64,000 bases of DNA from positions 3,534,001 to 3,598,000 of the forward strand of contig JACONQ010000005.1 of assembly GCA_014281115.1 (NCBI GenBank), written 5' to 3'. This stretch comes from Laburnicola sp. R22_1. Its lineage: Eukaryota; Ascomycota; Dothideomycetes; Pleosporales; Didymosphaeriaceae. The notes below the pieces were generated by a model. That model saw only the letters and a program-made list of their open reading frames with translations. It did no database searches and was not told the DNA's origin. A program made the translations under genes and the position numbers. Positions 11,909-22,110 of the stretch are shown piece after piece; within the stretch, counting starts at the first letter, position 1, and each line of letters begins with the position of its first letter.

Positions 11909-13534
11909 CTACAGGTTTTTTTTATTGTGCCCAGGCTTGCCGCAGCGTCCACAGCGCCGTTGAGCGGATTCGCCTCCATCAGTGCGCACCCTCTTCTTTG
12001 CCTTCTTGCCATCACTACGCACCCCAAAGTCCTTTAGAGTAGCCAGTCGCTGGCCCTCTTCAACTGTAAGGACTCCTTCTTGCTGCAATCGCTTTCTTTT
12101 ATATGATTTACGTCGTGTGGCGGCCTCATTGGCAGCTTGAAGTTCGGCGTTGCGTTTGGTCATCAACACCAAAGAATGCCCCATCAGCTTGGCGCCTTTG
12201 ACGAGCTTTTCCACCGCCTCAACCATATAAGTTGGGGAACTATCCACATGCCTTTGAATCCTCTGCTTAACCAGCGTCGATTGCGACCCAAGTTCTGTAC
12301 TATTTCGCGGAGTTTGCGACTCCCATGTACTATCGCGAATAGTACAAAGTGGAGGCGTACGCAGGCGGACGTCAAGCTGCGATATCACAGCTTCTAGGTT
12401 GTGGGGCACTAGGCCAGCACCTCGAAAGCCTCCTTTGATATTACTTTCAGTAAACGAAGCCTTGAAAGCAGCAATAAAGCAAGGCAGGAACTCGATTTTA
12501 GTGATGTGCGTGATGTGGTTGCGCATCAAATCCTCAGCTTGGCGCCCATACGCCTTTTTTAAAGGCGCGAAACAGCCCACATCAAGTGGCTGCAAGAGGT
12601 GCGACGAATGCGAGGGCATACAGAGAGTAACAATATTGCTCTTCTTGCAGTAATCCTGGAATTCGAGCGAGTTGTGACTTTCGTGGCCATCGATAATGAG
12701 CAAACGTGCTCCACCAGTAGTACGCCTCTTTGTATGCTCATCAAAGTGCTTCAGCCATTGCAGACCAAGCTCATTTGTCGTCCAGCCGTTCTCAGAGACT
12801 GCAATAACCCAATCATGAGGTAGATCCTTCTCCTTATACCAGGCGGAGAGGTGGTGCTTGCCCCCGAAGATAATGAAGGGTGGGATCCACCAACCCATCG
12901 CGTTGATGCCTTGGATGACTGTTGTCCACTCCCTATTGCCCTGCTGCACCTGCTTTGGCCGTCCTCGACGCTCAGAGCCTGTGACTACTGCTCCAGTCGA
13001 TATCATGCCCATCATGAAGCCTGCTTCATCAAAATTGTAGGTGTCCTCGTCCAGGATACCATGTTTGGCCTTCATGTTCTCCACAAGCTGGAACCAGTCT
13101 TGTATCACCTCAGGATCCTCCTGGAGAGCTCTCTTGTAGTCGTACTTTCGATTGAACTTGACTTTAAGCTCTGGCTGGCGCTTAACAAAGTCATAAGGCC
13201 ACCTCTGGCCAACTGGCTCGTAGTGGCGTGTAGCTAGTAAAGAATCAGCCATATCTTTTATAGCATCGAGCCGAGGCGGAAATCCTCGCGCGTCTAGGTC
13301 GAGTATATGCTCCACAATCGCCTGCTCCTCTCTTATAGTAAGTCTCATTTTTTTGGGTGCGCAGTCGCGTCTAAACGTCTTTCCAGCGCGTCGGTCGCTA
13401 AGTGTACTTCGAGAGACGTTGTAGATAGCTGCAGCGCGTCGCTGAGAGAGTGTCGCGTCTTGTTCGATAGCCTGGATCGCAAGCTGTATACGCGCTTCTT
13501 TTAACGCCAGTGGTTTGTTGTGTGGTTGAGGCAT
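11909..13534 (-). CDS. pogo-like DDE transposase, nearly intact
   Basis: 541 residues from an ATG at 13534. Residues 1-55 are a psq helix-turn-helix (QRRAAAIYNVSRSTLSDR); about 62-135 a CENP-B-type second DNA-binding domain; about 160-340 the DDE_1 core with Asp169 (YNFDEAGF), Asp282 (LLIIDGHESH) and Asp318 (LLQPLDVGCF), a DD35D spacing. The C-terminus is basic and ends in a zinc-knuckle start, CGRCGKPGHNKKNL, which lacks its last Cys. The codons before the stop contain a run of eight A on the coding strand (11916-11925 region); with seven A the frame would supply the missing Cys and about nine more residues. Everything needed for catalysis is present, so activity is possible. Confidence 0.92.
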   Translation of the reverse strand: MPQPHNKPLALKEARIQLAIQAIEQDATLSQRRAAAIYNVSRSTLSDRRAGKTFRRDCAPKKMRLTIREEQAIVEHILDLDARGFPPRLDAIKDMADSLLATRHYEPVGQRWPYDFVKRQPELKVKFNRKYDYKRALQEDPEVIQDWFQLVENMKAKHGILDEDTYNFDEAGFMMGMISTGAVVTGSERRGRPKQVQQGNREWTTVIQGINAMGWWIPPFIIFGGKHHLSAWYKEKDLPHDWVIAVSENGWTTNELGLQWLKHFDEHTKRRTTGGARLLIIDGHESHNSLEFQDYCKKSNIVTLCMPSHSSHLLQPLDVGCFAPLKKAYGRQAEDLMRNHITHITKIEFLPCFIAAFKASFTESNIKGGFRGAGLVPHNLEAVISQLDVRLRTPPLCTIRDSTWESQTPRNSTELGSQSTLVKQRIQRHVDSSPTYMVEAVEKLVKGAKLMGHSLVLMTKRNAELQAANEAATRRKSYKRKRLQQEGVLTVEEGQRLATLKDFGVRSDGKKAKKRVRTDGGESAQRRCGRCGKPGHNKKNL

Positions 13535-13541
13535 CGCGTTA

Positions 13542-13558
13542 TACTATTGCTGATAGTA
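13542..13558. repeat. Subterminal palindrome TACTAT-N5-ATAGTA, right side of second pogo element
   Basis: Same arms and spacing as the motif at 11821-11837, placed just upstream of the transposase start codon at 13534. It could serve both as transposase-binding site and as part of the promoter. Confidence 0.5.
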
Positions 13559-13898
13559 CGTTTTGGTGGGGTCTTGGCAAAGTGTCCGACTCGAGTGCAA
13601 AGTACGTTAATAGTCCTTATGTTTTTTTTTGCGACTAAGGCCCTGTTTGGTTCCTCCGGTAGGGAGCTCCGTTTTGCCTCCGGTTTGATTACTTAGCAAA
13701 ACGGAGTTGTAAACGGAGCCGTGTTTGGTTTTGTAACGCCGTTTTGAAGCCGTACCGGATGCCGTTTTGCGTACCGGAGCTTGGCAATAAAACATCCTTG
13801 CTAGCCTGAAAAAAGCCCACTTTCTACTTTTTTAGGCCAAACGGAGCTCCAGTGTAGCTACAGATGCCTGAGGGCACCTGTAGCTGTACCGGAGTACT

Positions 13899-15160
13899 TT
13901 GACGGCGTCACGTGCGGCCATGTCGAATCGTTTGAGCCAACCTATGATGATGGCCGTAGTGGGTGCCCTTAGCAGCGTCGTAGCTGTCCTAGCCCACCAG
14001 CTGGATAACAAAGCCAGGCCCACGGGCGTCAGATCCCGTTCAAACGATCAAGGGAGGGGTGCGCGGTGGCTGGATGACTGCCTGGGCGACCCAACTCAGC
14101 TATTTCAGGAGACACGACTCCGGCCGGCGGCGTGGCATGTACTTATCGAGTACATGAAATCCTATGAGCTCGTCGGCGACGGCAGGATCTCCATGGAGGA
14201 GAAGATCCTTACCTTTTTGTATATTTGCAGCAACGGGGCTTCATGGCGTAACACTATGCGTAAAGTAGGGCATTCGATGGAGTCGATAAGTCGGTAAGTA
14301 ACCTAGCGGTAAGGGTGAACTGGGTTGACGATTATAGTAATTTTCATGAGGTACTTGACGCCCTGTTGCCGCTGTACAAGGACGTCGTCAAGTCCCCAGA
14401 GGACGTACATGAGGTGCCGGAGAGGATAAGAGATGACCCAAAAAGATACCCATTTTTCGAGGACTGTATCGGAGCTCTGGACGGCACCCAGATTGCAATC
14501 CATGTGCCTGTCGCCGCCCAAAGGCGTTATCGAAATCGCCATGGAGATCTTACGCAAAACGTCCTCGCCGTCGTCGATTTTGACATGAATTTCATGTACT
14601 TATTGCCCGGGTGGGAGGGCAGCGCTCATGACGGCAGGGTACTGAAAAGCGCTCGGGATAAGGGCTTTGCAGCTCCTCCAGGCAAGTACTTTGTCGCCGA
14701 CGCTGGGTACGTCAATAGCAATGATATAATGGTGCCGTATCGCGGCGTACGGTACCATCTCCGAGAGATTTATGAGGTGGGGATGAGCCCGGCGACGCCG
14801 CAAGAGTTGTTCAATTATCGCCATTCGAGCCTGAGAAATATTGTGGAGCGTTGTTTTGGTGTTTTCAAAAGGCGCTGGCGGATTTTTGACAGGCCACATG
14901 AGTTCGATATTAAGACTCAGGTCAAGCTTGTGTACGCCCTGGCTGCCCTCCATAATCTCATCAATTTGGTGTACAAAGTTGACGAGGATCTTGATGAGAT
15001 GGAGGAGTATGAGGGTGAGGGCTCAGAGCACCTGCGGCGCGACGCCGAAACCGATGGGGATTTTGACGCCGGCGACCCTGGGATAGAGGAGCGGCGGGAT
15101 CGTATAGCAGAGGACATGTGGGAGCAGTATATAACTGCTCGCAGAGTCGTATATAGTTGA
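13899..15160 (+). CDS. PIF/Harbinger transposase (HARBI1-like, DDE_Tnp_4)
   Basis: Exons 13899-14293 and 14338-15160; the 44-bp intron (GTAAGT...TATAG) restores SISRNFHEVLDALL in frame, giving 405 residues. The start could also be the Met at 13920. The N-terminal part has the helix-turn-helix region (MEEKILTFLYICSNGASWRNT). The nuclease triad is visible: Asp in GALDGTQI, Asp in VADAGY and Glu in NIVERCFG, with 48 residues between the last two. It cuts and joins the element ends in the nucleus, normally only when bound to the Myb-like partner encoded on the opposite strand. Confidence 0.92.
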
Positions 15161-15270
15161 GTAATTGGGTAGGTGGGCAGAGAGGTGGGCGAGTTGATGA
15201 GCAAAAGTTTGGTGTTAAGAAATTGAAAAAGTACGCTAGCGTCAGTTTAGTAGAGCGGTCGTCCTGAGAT

Positions 15271-16578
15271 TCATTGTAATTTATAGTGATTTGGAGTAAG
15301 ATTCACTAAAAGTATAAATTTTGCGGGCAAATCTTGGTCTTGGCGGAACAAAAATCTTATAAAAAGTACTCTAGATGAACTGAGGGACGACGGCCCTCCT
15401 AAGGTGAAAACTCGCGCTGCGCACGCGCCACTATCGTCAGTCTTGGCATGAAGTTGAGCTTTTTTGTCAATTTTGACGCTCAACTCTCCATCCCCCACCC
15501 ACTCTAACGACTCTATTTTCTCCTGTAACTCGTCCCGCAGAGTCTCCTTGTTGTCAAAAGCGGTGGAGTTAAGTATAACGTTGCAGCGGTGCTTTATCCA
15601 GGCCTTCTGCGCGCTGCGCGATTTCATACTGAGGAAGACTTTGGCGTCAAACTCGTCCTTAAAACCCTCGAGGATAGGGTACTTGAGTCGATCATCCAGC
15701 GACTGGTAAGCCTCTATAAACTGTACAATAGCGTCTTGCTGATAGTCCCTAGAGTTGACTGCAACGAGCTCTGAGATCGCCGACGTCAAATGGTCAATTC
15801 TTTGGCCCATACGCTCCTCCGACGTCGTCTTATTTTTCGCCCGCTTCTCCTGGTTCCTGAGTAACCTGGTGCCCGCGCGTTTACGACGCCCACCTGAGGC
15901 CTCACTGCCTGACGTCTCCATCGAAAAGTCGTCCTCAACTGACGTCGCCGGCTCCGATTGTGTCTCAAGGAAGTCGTCAATTGTGGTGGCGTCCTCACCC
16001 GTGGCGGAATAGCCTTCGAACAACTTCTCATGCAACTCAGGGAAATCCAGAGGTCTCCTTCTATACTTTCTAGCCTCCTTGTGGGCATGAAAGTACGAGT
16101 CAAGTACGGGCGCGTCGGCGACGACCCTCCCATCTTCATACGAGAAGCCTGATTGACGGAGGAGCTCCGACCAGATTCTGTACTCCTTCTTACAGCTGTC
16201 GTACTTATCCTTGACCTGTTTTACGGTCACCAGCTCAGTGGCAACTTCAGCCACCTTATCGCGGGCGTACGTCCACGCCTCAGGTTTGAACTTATTATCC
16301 GCGCGATGGCCAGCGTCAGCCTGGTCGCTGAGGGCCTCTAGTAAAGCCTCTAGCATCGTGGTGCTCCACATGAGCTTTTTGGCCTTATTTCCATCGGGGG
16401 TGGGTGACGGCGACCATGTCACGGCTCGCGACGACGCTCGGGACTCTGCAGACGACGGCGACGGTGACGGTGAGGATGAGGGCGCTGACGGCGACGACGA
16501 CGACGACGACAGGGCCTCAGCTGCGAGGTGCTGGAGAACCTTATGGCGTATTAAACCTTGCGATGGAGTTTGCAACAT
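15271..16578 (-). CDS. Myb/SANT-like DNA-binding protein of the Harbinger element
   Basis: 435 residues. A Ser/Pro-rich head is followed by a Myb/SANT-like domain at about 70-170 (WSTTMLEALLEAL, VKQVKDKYDSCKKEYRIWSELL), then an acidic linker, a basic patch GGRRKRAGTRLLRNQEKRAK and a helical tail. In this superfamily such proteins carry the transposase into the nucleus and to the subterminal repeats. The last 60 residues look less protein-like, so a small 3' intron or an earlier true end cannot be excluded. The gene is convergent with the transposase, about 110 bp apart. Confidence 0.85.
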   Translation of the reverse strand: MLQTPSQGLIRHKVLQHLAAEALSSSSSSPSAPSSSPSPSPSSAESRASSRAVTWSPSPTPDGNKAKKLMWSTTMLEALLEALSDQADAGHRADNKFKPEAWTYARDKVAEVATELVTVKQVKDKYDSCKKEYRIWSELLRQSGFSYEDGRVVADAPVLDSYFHAHKEARKYRRRPLDFPELHEKLFEGYSATGEDATTIDDFLETQSEPATSVEDDFSMETSGSEASGGRRKRAGTRLLRNQEKRAKNKTTSEERMGQRIDHLTSAISELVAVNSRDYQQDAIVQFIEAYQSLDDRLKYPILEGFKDEFDAKVFLSMKSRSAQKAWIKHRCNVILNSTAFDNKETLRDELQEKIESLEWVGDGELSVKIDKKAQLHAKTDDSGACAARVFTLGGPSSLSSSRVLFIRFLFRQDQDLPAKFILLVNLTPNHYKLQ

Positions 16579-16795
16579 GGTTTTTACAATACAATCACTA
16601 AAAAATTAACAAAGGTAGCTAGGAGCCAACACCAGGACGACGATGGATAACGGAGACGTGCCAAACAGTACTCCGTTTGATCTATGCCTGTCAGCCAAGC
16701 CGCCGTCGAAAACCCCTGTACGCCTCGGCGGCTTACTCGGCGATTACCTGTACAAAACGGAGTAGAAAACGGAATCGAAACCAAACAGGCCCTAA

Positions 16796-17579
16796 GAGGT
16801 TTCTAATAAAAATATTACAATAATAGCAGATATCCCTCCTACTGTTGTATACATAGAAAAGCGTTTTAAGGTGTTAATAACAAGGGTTTTTATAGTCCTT
16901 ATATAGCTAGAAAATTTTCTTATTAACTATATTATTCTCTAGATACTCTAACTTAGCTTTATATTACTATATAAATGCAGGCGCACACTTGCCTTTAAGC
17001 TATAATTTATAGTAGACTTTATACCTAACTCTATTAATAACTAGATAGTAATTATTATACTAAAAGTAGTGCTAATTAATATTAAAGGCCTTTTTATATA
17101 ATAATCTAGCTGCTAGACATATAACCTTTCTATACTACCTAGAGTACTCTTATACAATATAGACAACTCTAATAATATATACCTACTATTACTAGTAGTA
17201 TAGTAAAGGTAATAATTAAGGGTACTTTAAGATAATTACGAGGCCTAGGACTATATATTTTACAGTATGTTATAGGCAAAAGCTAATAAGTTATTGCTTA
17301 AGGAGTACTAGAAAATTCTGCTATAATAAAGGCCTACTAGGTTCCCCTATAATCCAAGCTTATACTACACTAAAAAGGGCAAAAAATAGCTAAAAATAGC
17401 CCTCTAAAATACTAAAAGGTTGCGTTAAAAGCTTATAAAAAGGCTCCTATAGAGCTGTAATTACGCCTTGTCTATATACAAATTATAGTTATAGTACGGC
17501 CTAGGAGGCAGCTACGTACGTATAGCGTATAGGACATACTATAGGACGTACTATTACGCGTAGTATAGTACGTTGTTAG
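16796..17579. repeat. Second AT-rich, RIP-like block
   Basis: Composition matches the block at 8575-11752: very AT-rich, TA-dense and without usable open frames. It may be the right part of the same old repeat, split by the two transposons at 11753-16792. Its right edge cuts into the adenylating-enzyme pseudogene. Confidence 0.7.
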
Positions 17580-19303
17580 CGCTGCTTGTAAACAGAACAA
17601 GCTCCGGAGTTAGCTTGACTAAATCCGAACACCTCCTGTTGATCTGCTCTATAATGGGCAACAATATCTCCATCTTACGCTTCTCGTCCAGTTCAACGCC
17701 GTCTTTCCATTCTACGAGAAGAAATGGTCTGTGTCTTCCTTGGTCGCCGACTAGCACCGCTGAGATTGTCGGGTGTGAAGCAGTGACTTCGGCTTCTATA
17801 TCGGCAACGTAAAGTTTCTCGCCGTGAGAAAAAGGGGATCATATCGTCTGTGCGGCCGACGTATTTCTGTGGGATAGAGAGTGTGGTTAGCAGAATATTT
17901 TGGACTTGCACTTAGTAATAAGAGGCTTACCCAGGAGTCGGGCTTGGTGGGGTGCTTTGCAAATAGATCGTTGGTGCGGAACTCGTCCAACTACGGGTAG
18001 ACTTGGAACACCTGCTGCCATCTTTCCAACTTAGGGTGCTTCACGAACACCGCTTCGTACAAGTCATCAGTCACGTGCTGGAGCTCGAGGCCCATCCCAG
18101 GCCGGAATGAGTAGTATTCCCAGTCGTCTGGCCCCGTGATTCGAATGAAGTATGCGCCTGCCTCCGTAGACCCCATGGCAGGTTTGATGTGTACATGACT
18201 GGTTAGTGTCTCGGCTGAGCGGCTTGTAAGCGGAGCATCCGCAAAGTAAAGATGGTCCAAGCGACGAACACATGCCAGTCCTTCTTCGTCGTCACAAAGA
18301 CCGTCTATCAAGGCAGGTGGAAGTAGTGCTCCTTGCGCTTTGGGGTATTTGAGCACTTCCTTTGCCACTGAAGGGCCAGAAGGGCCAGGGGTTTCGGGCC
18401 CAATGACCACGATAGCGCGTAAGAAAACTGGGAACTGCAAAGCTACAGTGATCCCTACGAACTGCTTAGGTCAGTCATGTACTGGTATGGGTTGGATATT
18501 TGACACACGTGAAGTGAGGGGAGAGGGGTATACCATTTCCGATGCTGGAAATGGTGGTTCATAGTCTGTTCATGCGCGTCTGGCATCAACTCGGCGGCAT
18601 TGAGTGATGCCATCATTCGATGAGTGTAAGTTATCAGCTTGGGTAGACCTTTTTTGTCAGTACAACTACCGATAGTGGACAAAACACATCCCGGTGGTTC
18701 CTGAAGTGTGGAAAATCAGCCACGGATCATCTTTGCCTTGGTCCCACGTCTTGTCATACGGAAAGATGGGCCGTATGTCTTGCCATAGCAAGTCAGAAAC
18801 TTCGGGCATCTGCAGAGATTGTATTGTGGTATCTTCAGACTCGGAGATAATTTGTTTGACCGTGGCCATGTATGGTGCTCCGTAGAGGAACACTCGACAT
18901 TTAGATGCCTTGAGAAGGTGCGCTTGGGCACCGATCGAGGCGAACGGAGAAGGCAAAAGGAGCTAGCAAATTTAATACCTTCAATTCCGACGAATTCGTA
19001 AAAGCGTGCCTTTCTTTTCAGCTTCGCAGCCGCTACTGCAAGAATTGGATAGCGGACATCTTTGGGTCCAGCAAACGCAATAGTTTCGAATTCTTTCGTA
19101 GGAGCCGGCAAGTGATCCCGCAACCAGATTGCGGCAATGTTGATGGCATTTGCGAACTCTCGATATGTTATATCTTTAAACCCCTTTGATAGCTCACTTT
19201 CGTCGATAGGTACAATAGCCCATACGGGAGAAGGTTCCATAGCAGCATACTGGTCGATTAGTGTAGCTAACAGCCTGGAGCCAATAAGTGTCTCGGTAGC
19301 CAT
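17580..19303 (-). pseudogene. NRPS-like adenylating enzyme (adenylation domain only), decayed and 3'-truncated
   Basis: Reading from a Met at 19303, the sequence follows fungal NRPS-like/adenylate-forming reductases: YREFANAINIAAIWL, then HTSGTTG (ATP loop), MGSTEAGAYF, RTNDLF and YVGRTDDM. Breaks: the first intron (18963-19009) starts GC and the second (about 18649-18691) starts GG where GT is expected; TAG at 17991-17993 stands for a likely CAG; an A5 run near 17829-17833 shifts the frame before SHGEKLYVADIEAEV. Homology stops near 17585 (KLTPELVLF) at the AT-rich block, so carrier and thioesterase or reductase domains are gone. The product, if any, was probably an aryl or amino acid derivative, but this cannot be told here. 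Confidence 0.85.
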
Positions 19304-19775
19304 CTCGGACAATCGTAGGTGCAAAGAAGGCAGTATTATGTGTATGTGTGTGTAGCTAAGTCCACAAGACCTTTGTATTTCAATAAGAGGGTAAGATGGT
19401 GCCCTTCATTTATGGGGCCAGGGCGGCGCAGCAGCCAAGTTGGGCGGGGTGCCTGACCTCAGTGCTTACTGGTACAATAGCGCACTGCGGGGTATCAGAA
19501 TTGATAGAACGCGTGAAATATTCTTTGTTCAGTCCTATCAATTTGGGACACGGTGGCGGAAACTTGGCTTAACTTAAGTTGGACTGTGTATTTGGGGGAT
19601 TTGTTGCAGCAGCGTCTTTGAGCGATCACACAAGAATTGAACCTACGCCTGACTCGTGCGTGGGTGAATCACTATACGCAACAAGTAGCATACATATCGC
19701 ATCTTTGTAAAAGGTCCTACCAACAATCTACATAGCTCTCAATGCAGGTTCCAAGTTTTCGACTTTCGTCTCAGA
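19304..19775. other. Intergenic, 472 bp
   Basis: Separates the pseudogene's start from the permease's stop codon; both lie on the minus strand. I see no gene, only what should be the permease 3' UTR and the old promoter of the adenylating enzyme. Confidence 0.4.
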
Positions 19776-21905
19776 ATCAAACCTTCTTTTCCTGGATCAC
19801 TTCCATCTCCGAATCTTCAGCCGTGGCAGGAATTCCCTCAATATGCAACCCTTCCGCTCGGATGGCGGCTTGTTGTTCATCCGTAAGATCATCTTCGCTG
19901 AGCGTGATCTTCGGACCCGTAAACCATTTCCTCGCATCTACAACACATCAGCACATATATTCACAAAGCCTAGGGAAGCCTTACCGATGAAGTAGTATAG
20001 CAAGGAGCCACCCCAAACCGCAGAATTAACAACCACCGTGTAATTCATCGTCTCCGGGGTTGGATTCGGTCCAGACGTAGGGAACATAGCCAAGACAATG
20101 CCAAACATCAGGAACGCAATCGCAAGCCAGCCGATAGGTCGCGAGAGCTTGTCGCCGGTGTAGACTGGACCAGGTTTGAATTTATGCTGGCCCCAGACAA
20201 GGCGGCAGAAGATTGGGATACCCCAAGCAACGTTGTTGCTCGTCACGGCAAGAGAAAATAGCGCTGTAGCCGCGGCTGGAGCGATGAGGCAGAGGAGGCC
20301 GAGTATGCAGGCAACGAAGACACAGCCCCATACGGCGCGGACAGGGATAAGCAAGCGGGGAGATACGCGGCGGAAAAAATTGCTGAAAGGGAGTGCGCCG
20401 TCGCGCGAGAAAGCCTTGTAAACTGTTAGTGGTGCAGGATGGAAGCTTATAGAGTTACGCATTGCTTACCCAGCTCTGTCGGCTGGCTGCCACGACAATA
20501 CTCAGACCCATGAGAAACTGCACGATGAAGAGCAGACTCATGAAACCCAGTGCGCCCTTTTTGCCCAGAGCATCGAAATAGATCTGCGCCATTGGCTGTC
20601 CGTAGGGAGAGAGGAGTAGAGATTCGGTGTCTGGGCTCATGCAAGCTGCGATGACAATGCAAAGGATCCAGCCAAAGATCCAGCAGCTGCCTATGCTGTA
20701 GCGGGAATGAGATACCGTCTTGTATATACTGAGTTTCCCAGACCAGCACTCACCTCATCAGGATGCCGTATGGAACAGCTTTTTTCGCATTGGAAGCTTC
20801 TTCAGACATATGCACACAGGAATCAAACCCTCCGATTGTCCAGATAGGACTCAACCATGCGAAAAACCAAGCGAAACCGGGAGACCAGGTCGTTAGATTT
20901 GCGGTTGTTCCAAAGATGTATTTCGCGTCGTTTCTTTCGCTTGATCGTCCGATAGGTAGCGCTATGATAGTGGCAACGATCAGGACGAAGTTGGCACTAC
21001 ACTGGAAATCAGTTTCTTTTCCGAAACTAGAAGAAATGACTCACGCGACAAAAACAGTCTGCAACTTCGCCATTGCCTTTGAGATGGTGGAGGCAAGGAC
21101 GCCATGTACCAGCAGGCAACACATGAACACAACATAGACAATACCGTTCGACGGTTCCCAGTTACCGTCCCGCGCAATGACTATGACAGAGACGAACATG
21201 AGCGCAAATCCGTAGTCAATTGAGCAAAACCCGCCAATAAGTCCAAGCGTATTACTGTATCCGACTAGGAACGATAGCGCGTTGCGAGTCCTCAGGCTGG
21301 CAAAGTAGTGGGCTGGAACAATCAGCACTGCGACTCGACATACGATCAAATCATCTCATACTCCACCAGTAAAGCCCACCCGACGTGGGCATTGCACTCC
21401 CCAGGTCGGCCATTGCTAGACCAACGACAAATATAAATCCACTGGCGGTAAGCCATCCCTGTCTGGTGTCAGCACATATCGAGCTACAACCATGGCGACC
21501 GGGAGTGAACTCGGACGGTTACCCGACGCTCTAATGTATATGGAGCATACAACGTACCCAAACAAGCCCAGCAGGCCCCGCTGGCAGCGAAAACGCCAGA
21601 GTCGAAGCTATCGAGGGGAGGAGCCCCATGATGGAAAATGCGATTCCTGTCACTCTTAGAAAGTGTCTACTCCACGGGAAAATCACAATCTTACCAAAAA
21701 CTTCCATCAATCCAAAGTTGCGTCGCAATTCTTGCTTGTATCCAAGCTTCGCTACCCAATGTCAGCCTCTCTTACAGCAACACCTTCGACCAACCATGAT
21801 CCACATACCCAGCGCCGCAGCATCCTGGTCATCGGCCAAACCCTTCGCAACCGCCGTGATAGAGCCTTGCCTTTCCGCATCATGCTTGGTGATTTCTTCA
21901 GACAT
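19776..21905 (-). CDS. Amino-acid/GABA permease, APC superfamily
   Basis: Eight exons (21905-21809, 21751-21558, 21458-21362, 21312-21045, 20996-20754, 20695-20470, 20422-19985, 19937-19776) give an intact 574-residue protein. The start MSEEITKHDAERQG is followed by about 12 membrane segments. Family signatures include LGYKQELRRNFGLMEVFG at the first helix, SMPTSGGLYWW-like AMPTSGGLYWW, GGFDSCVHMSEEASNAKKAVPYGIL in the middle and SRDGALPFS later. The tail is acidic and soluble. Members of this fungal group move GABA, choline or other amino compounds across the plasma membrane; the substrate is not predictable from sequence alone. It neighbours the dead adenylating enzyme, perhaps a former pathway partner. 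Confidence 0.9.
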
Positions 21906-22110
21906 ATTCAACGCTTATCAACTCGAACGCAACGAAAAAGAGAAGTGTTGAGGGAAGGGCATCAGCCGTCGAACCGTTGCACAAGGTACGCGCACATCAG
22001 TTCCGCCATCTTATCGTCTTTCAGGCGTGCCAAAATGGTAATGAGCGACGTGCATGCATATCTGCCGACCCTTCCCCTCCTCAATCCTGGCTCATAGTAT
22101 TGGTATGTTT

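Larger units (their letters stand above)
11753..13607 (-). mobile_element. Near-intact 1.86-kb pogo-like DNA transposon
   Basis: Ends are inverted repeats starting ACGTACTTTGCACTCGAG, with TA target duplications at 11751-11752 and 13608-13609. The left end has an extra 17-bp unit (second copy of CATCGAGTCGGACACT) absent from the right end; both then continue TTGCCAAGACCCCACCAA. Subterminal short palindromes TACTAT-N5-ATAGTA occur at 11821-11837 and 13542-13558. It encodes one transposase on the minus strand. GC content is ordinary although the flanks are RIP-like, so it arrived after the flanks decayed. Confidence 0.93.
13639..16792. mobile_element. PIF/Harbinger DNA transposon with both genes
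   Basis: A TAA target duplication (13636-13638 and 16793-16795) and short inverted ends (GGCCCTGTTTGGTTCC against GGGCCTGTTTGGTTTC) define 3154 bp. It carries the two genes of this superfamily in convergent orientation: a DDE_Tnp_4 transposase and a Myb/SANT-like protein. Many copies of AAACGGAG or its complement lie just inside the ends (about six at 13661-13860, three at 16660-16775), the usual place for binding of the Myb-like partner. No breaks are seen in either gene, so the element looks potentially mobile. It lies only 28 bp from the second pogo element's flank. Confidence 0.93.

Noticed and set aside
14600..14953. 117-codon minus-strand open frame within the Harbinger transposase
   Set aside because: Antisense shadow of the DDE domain.
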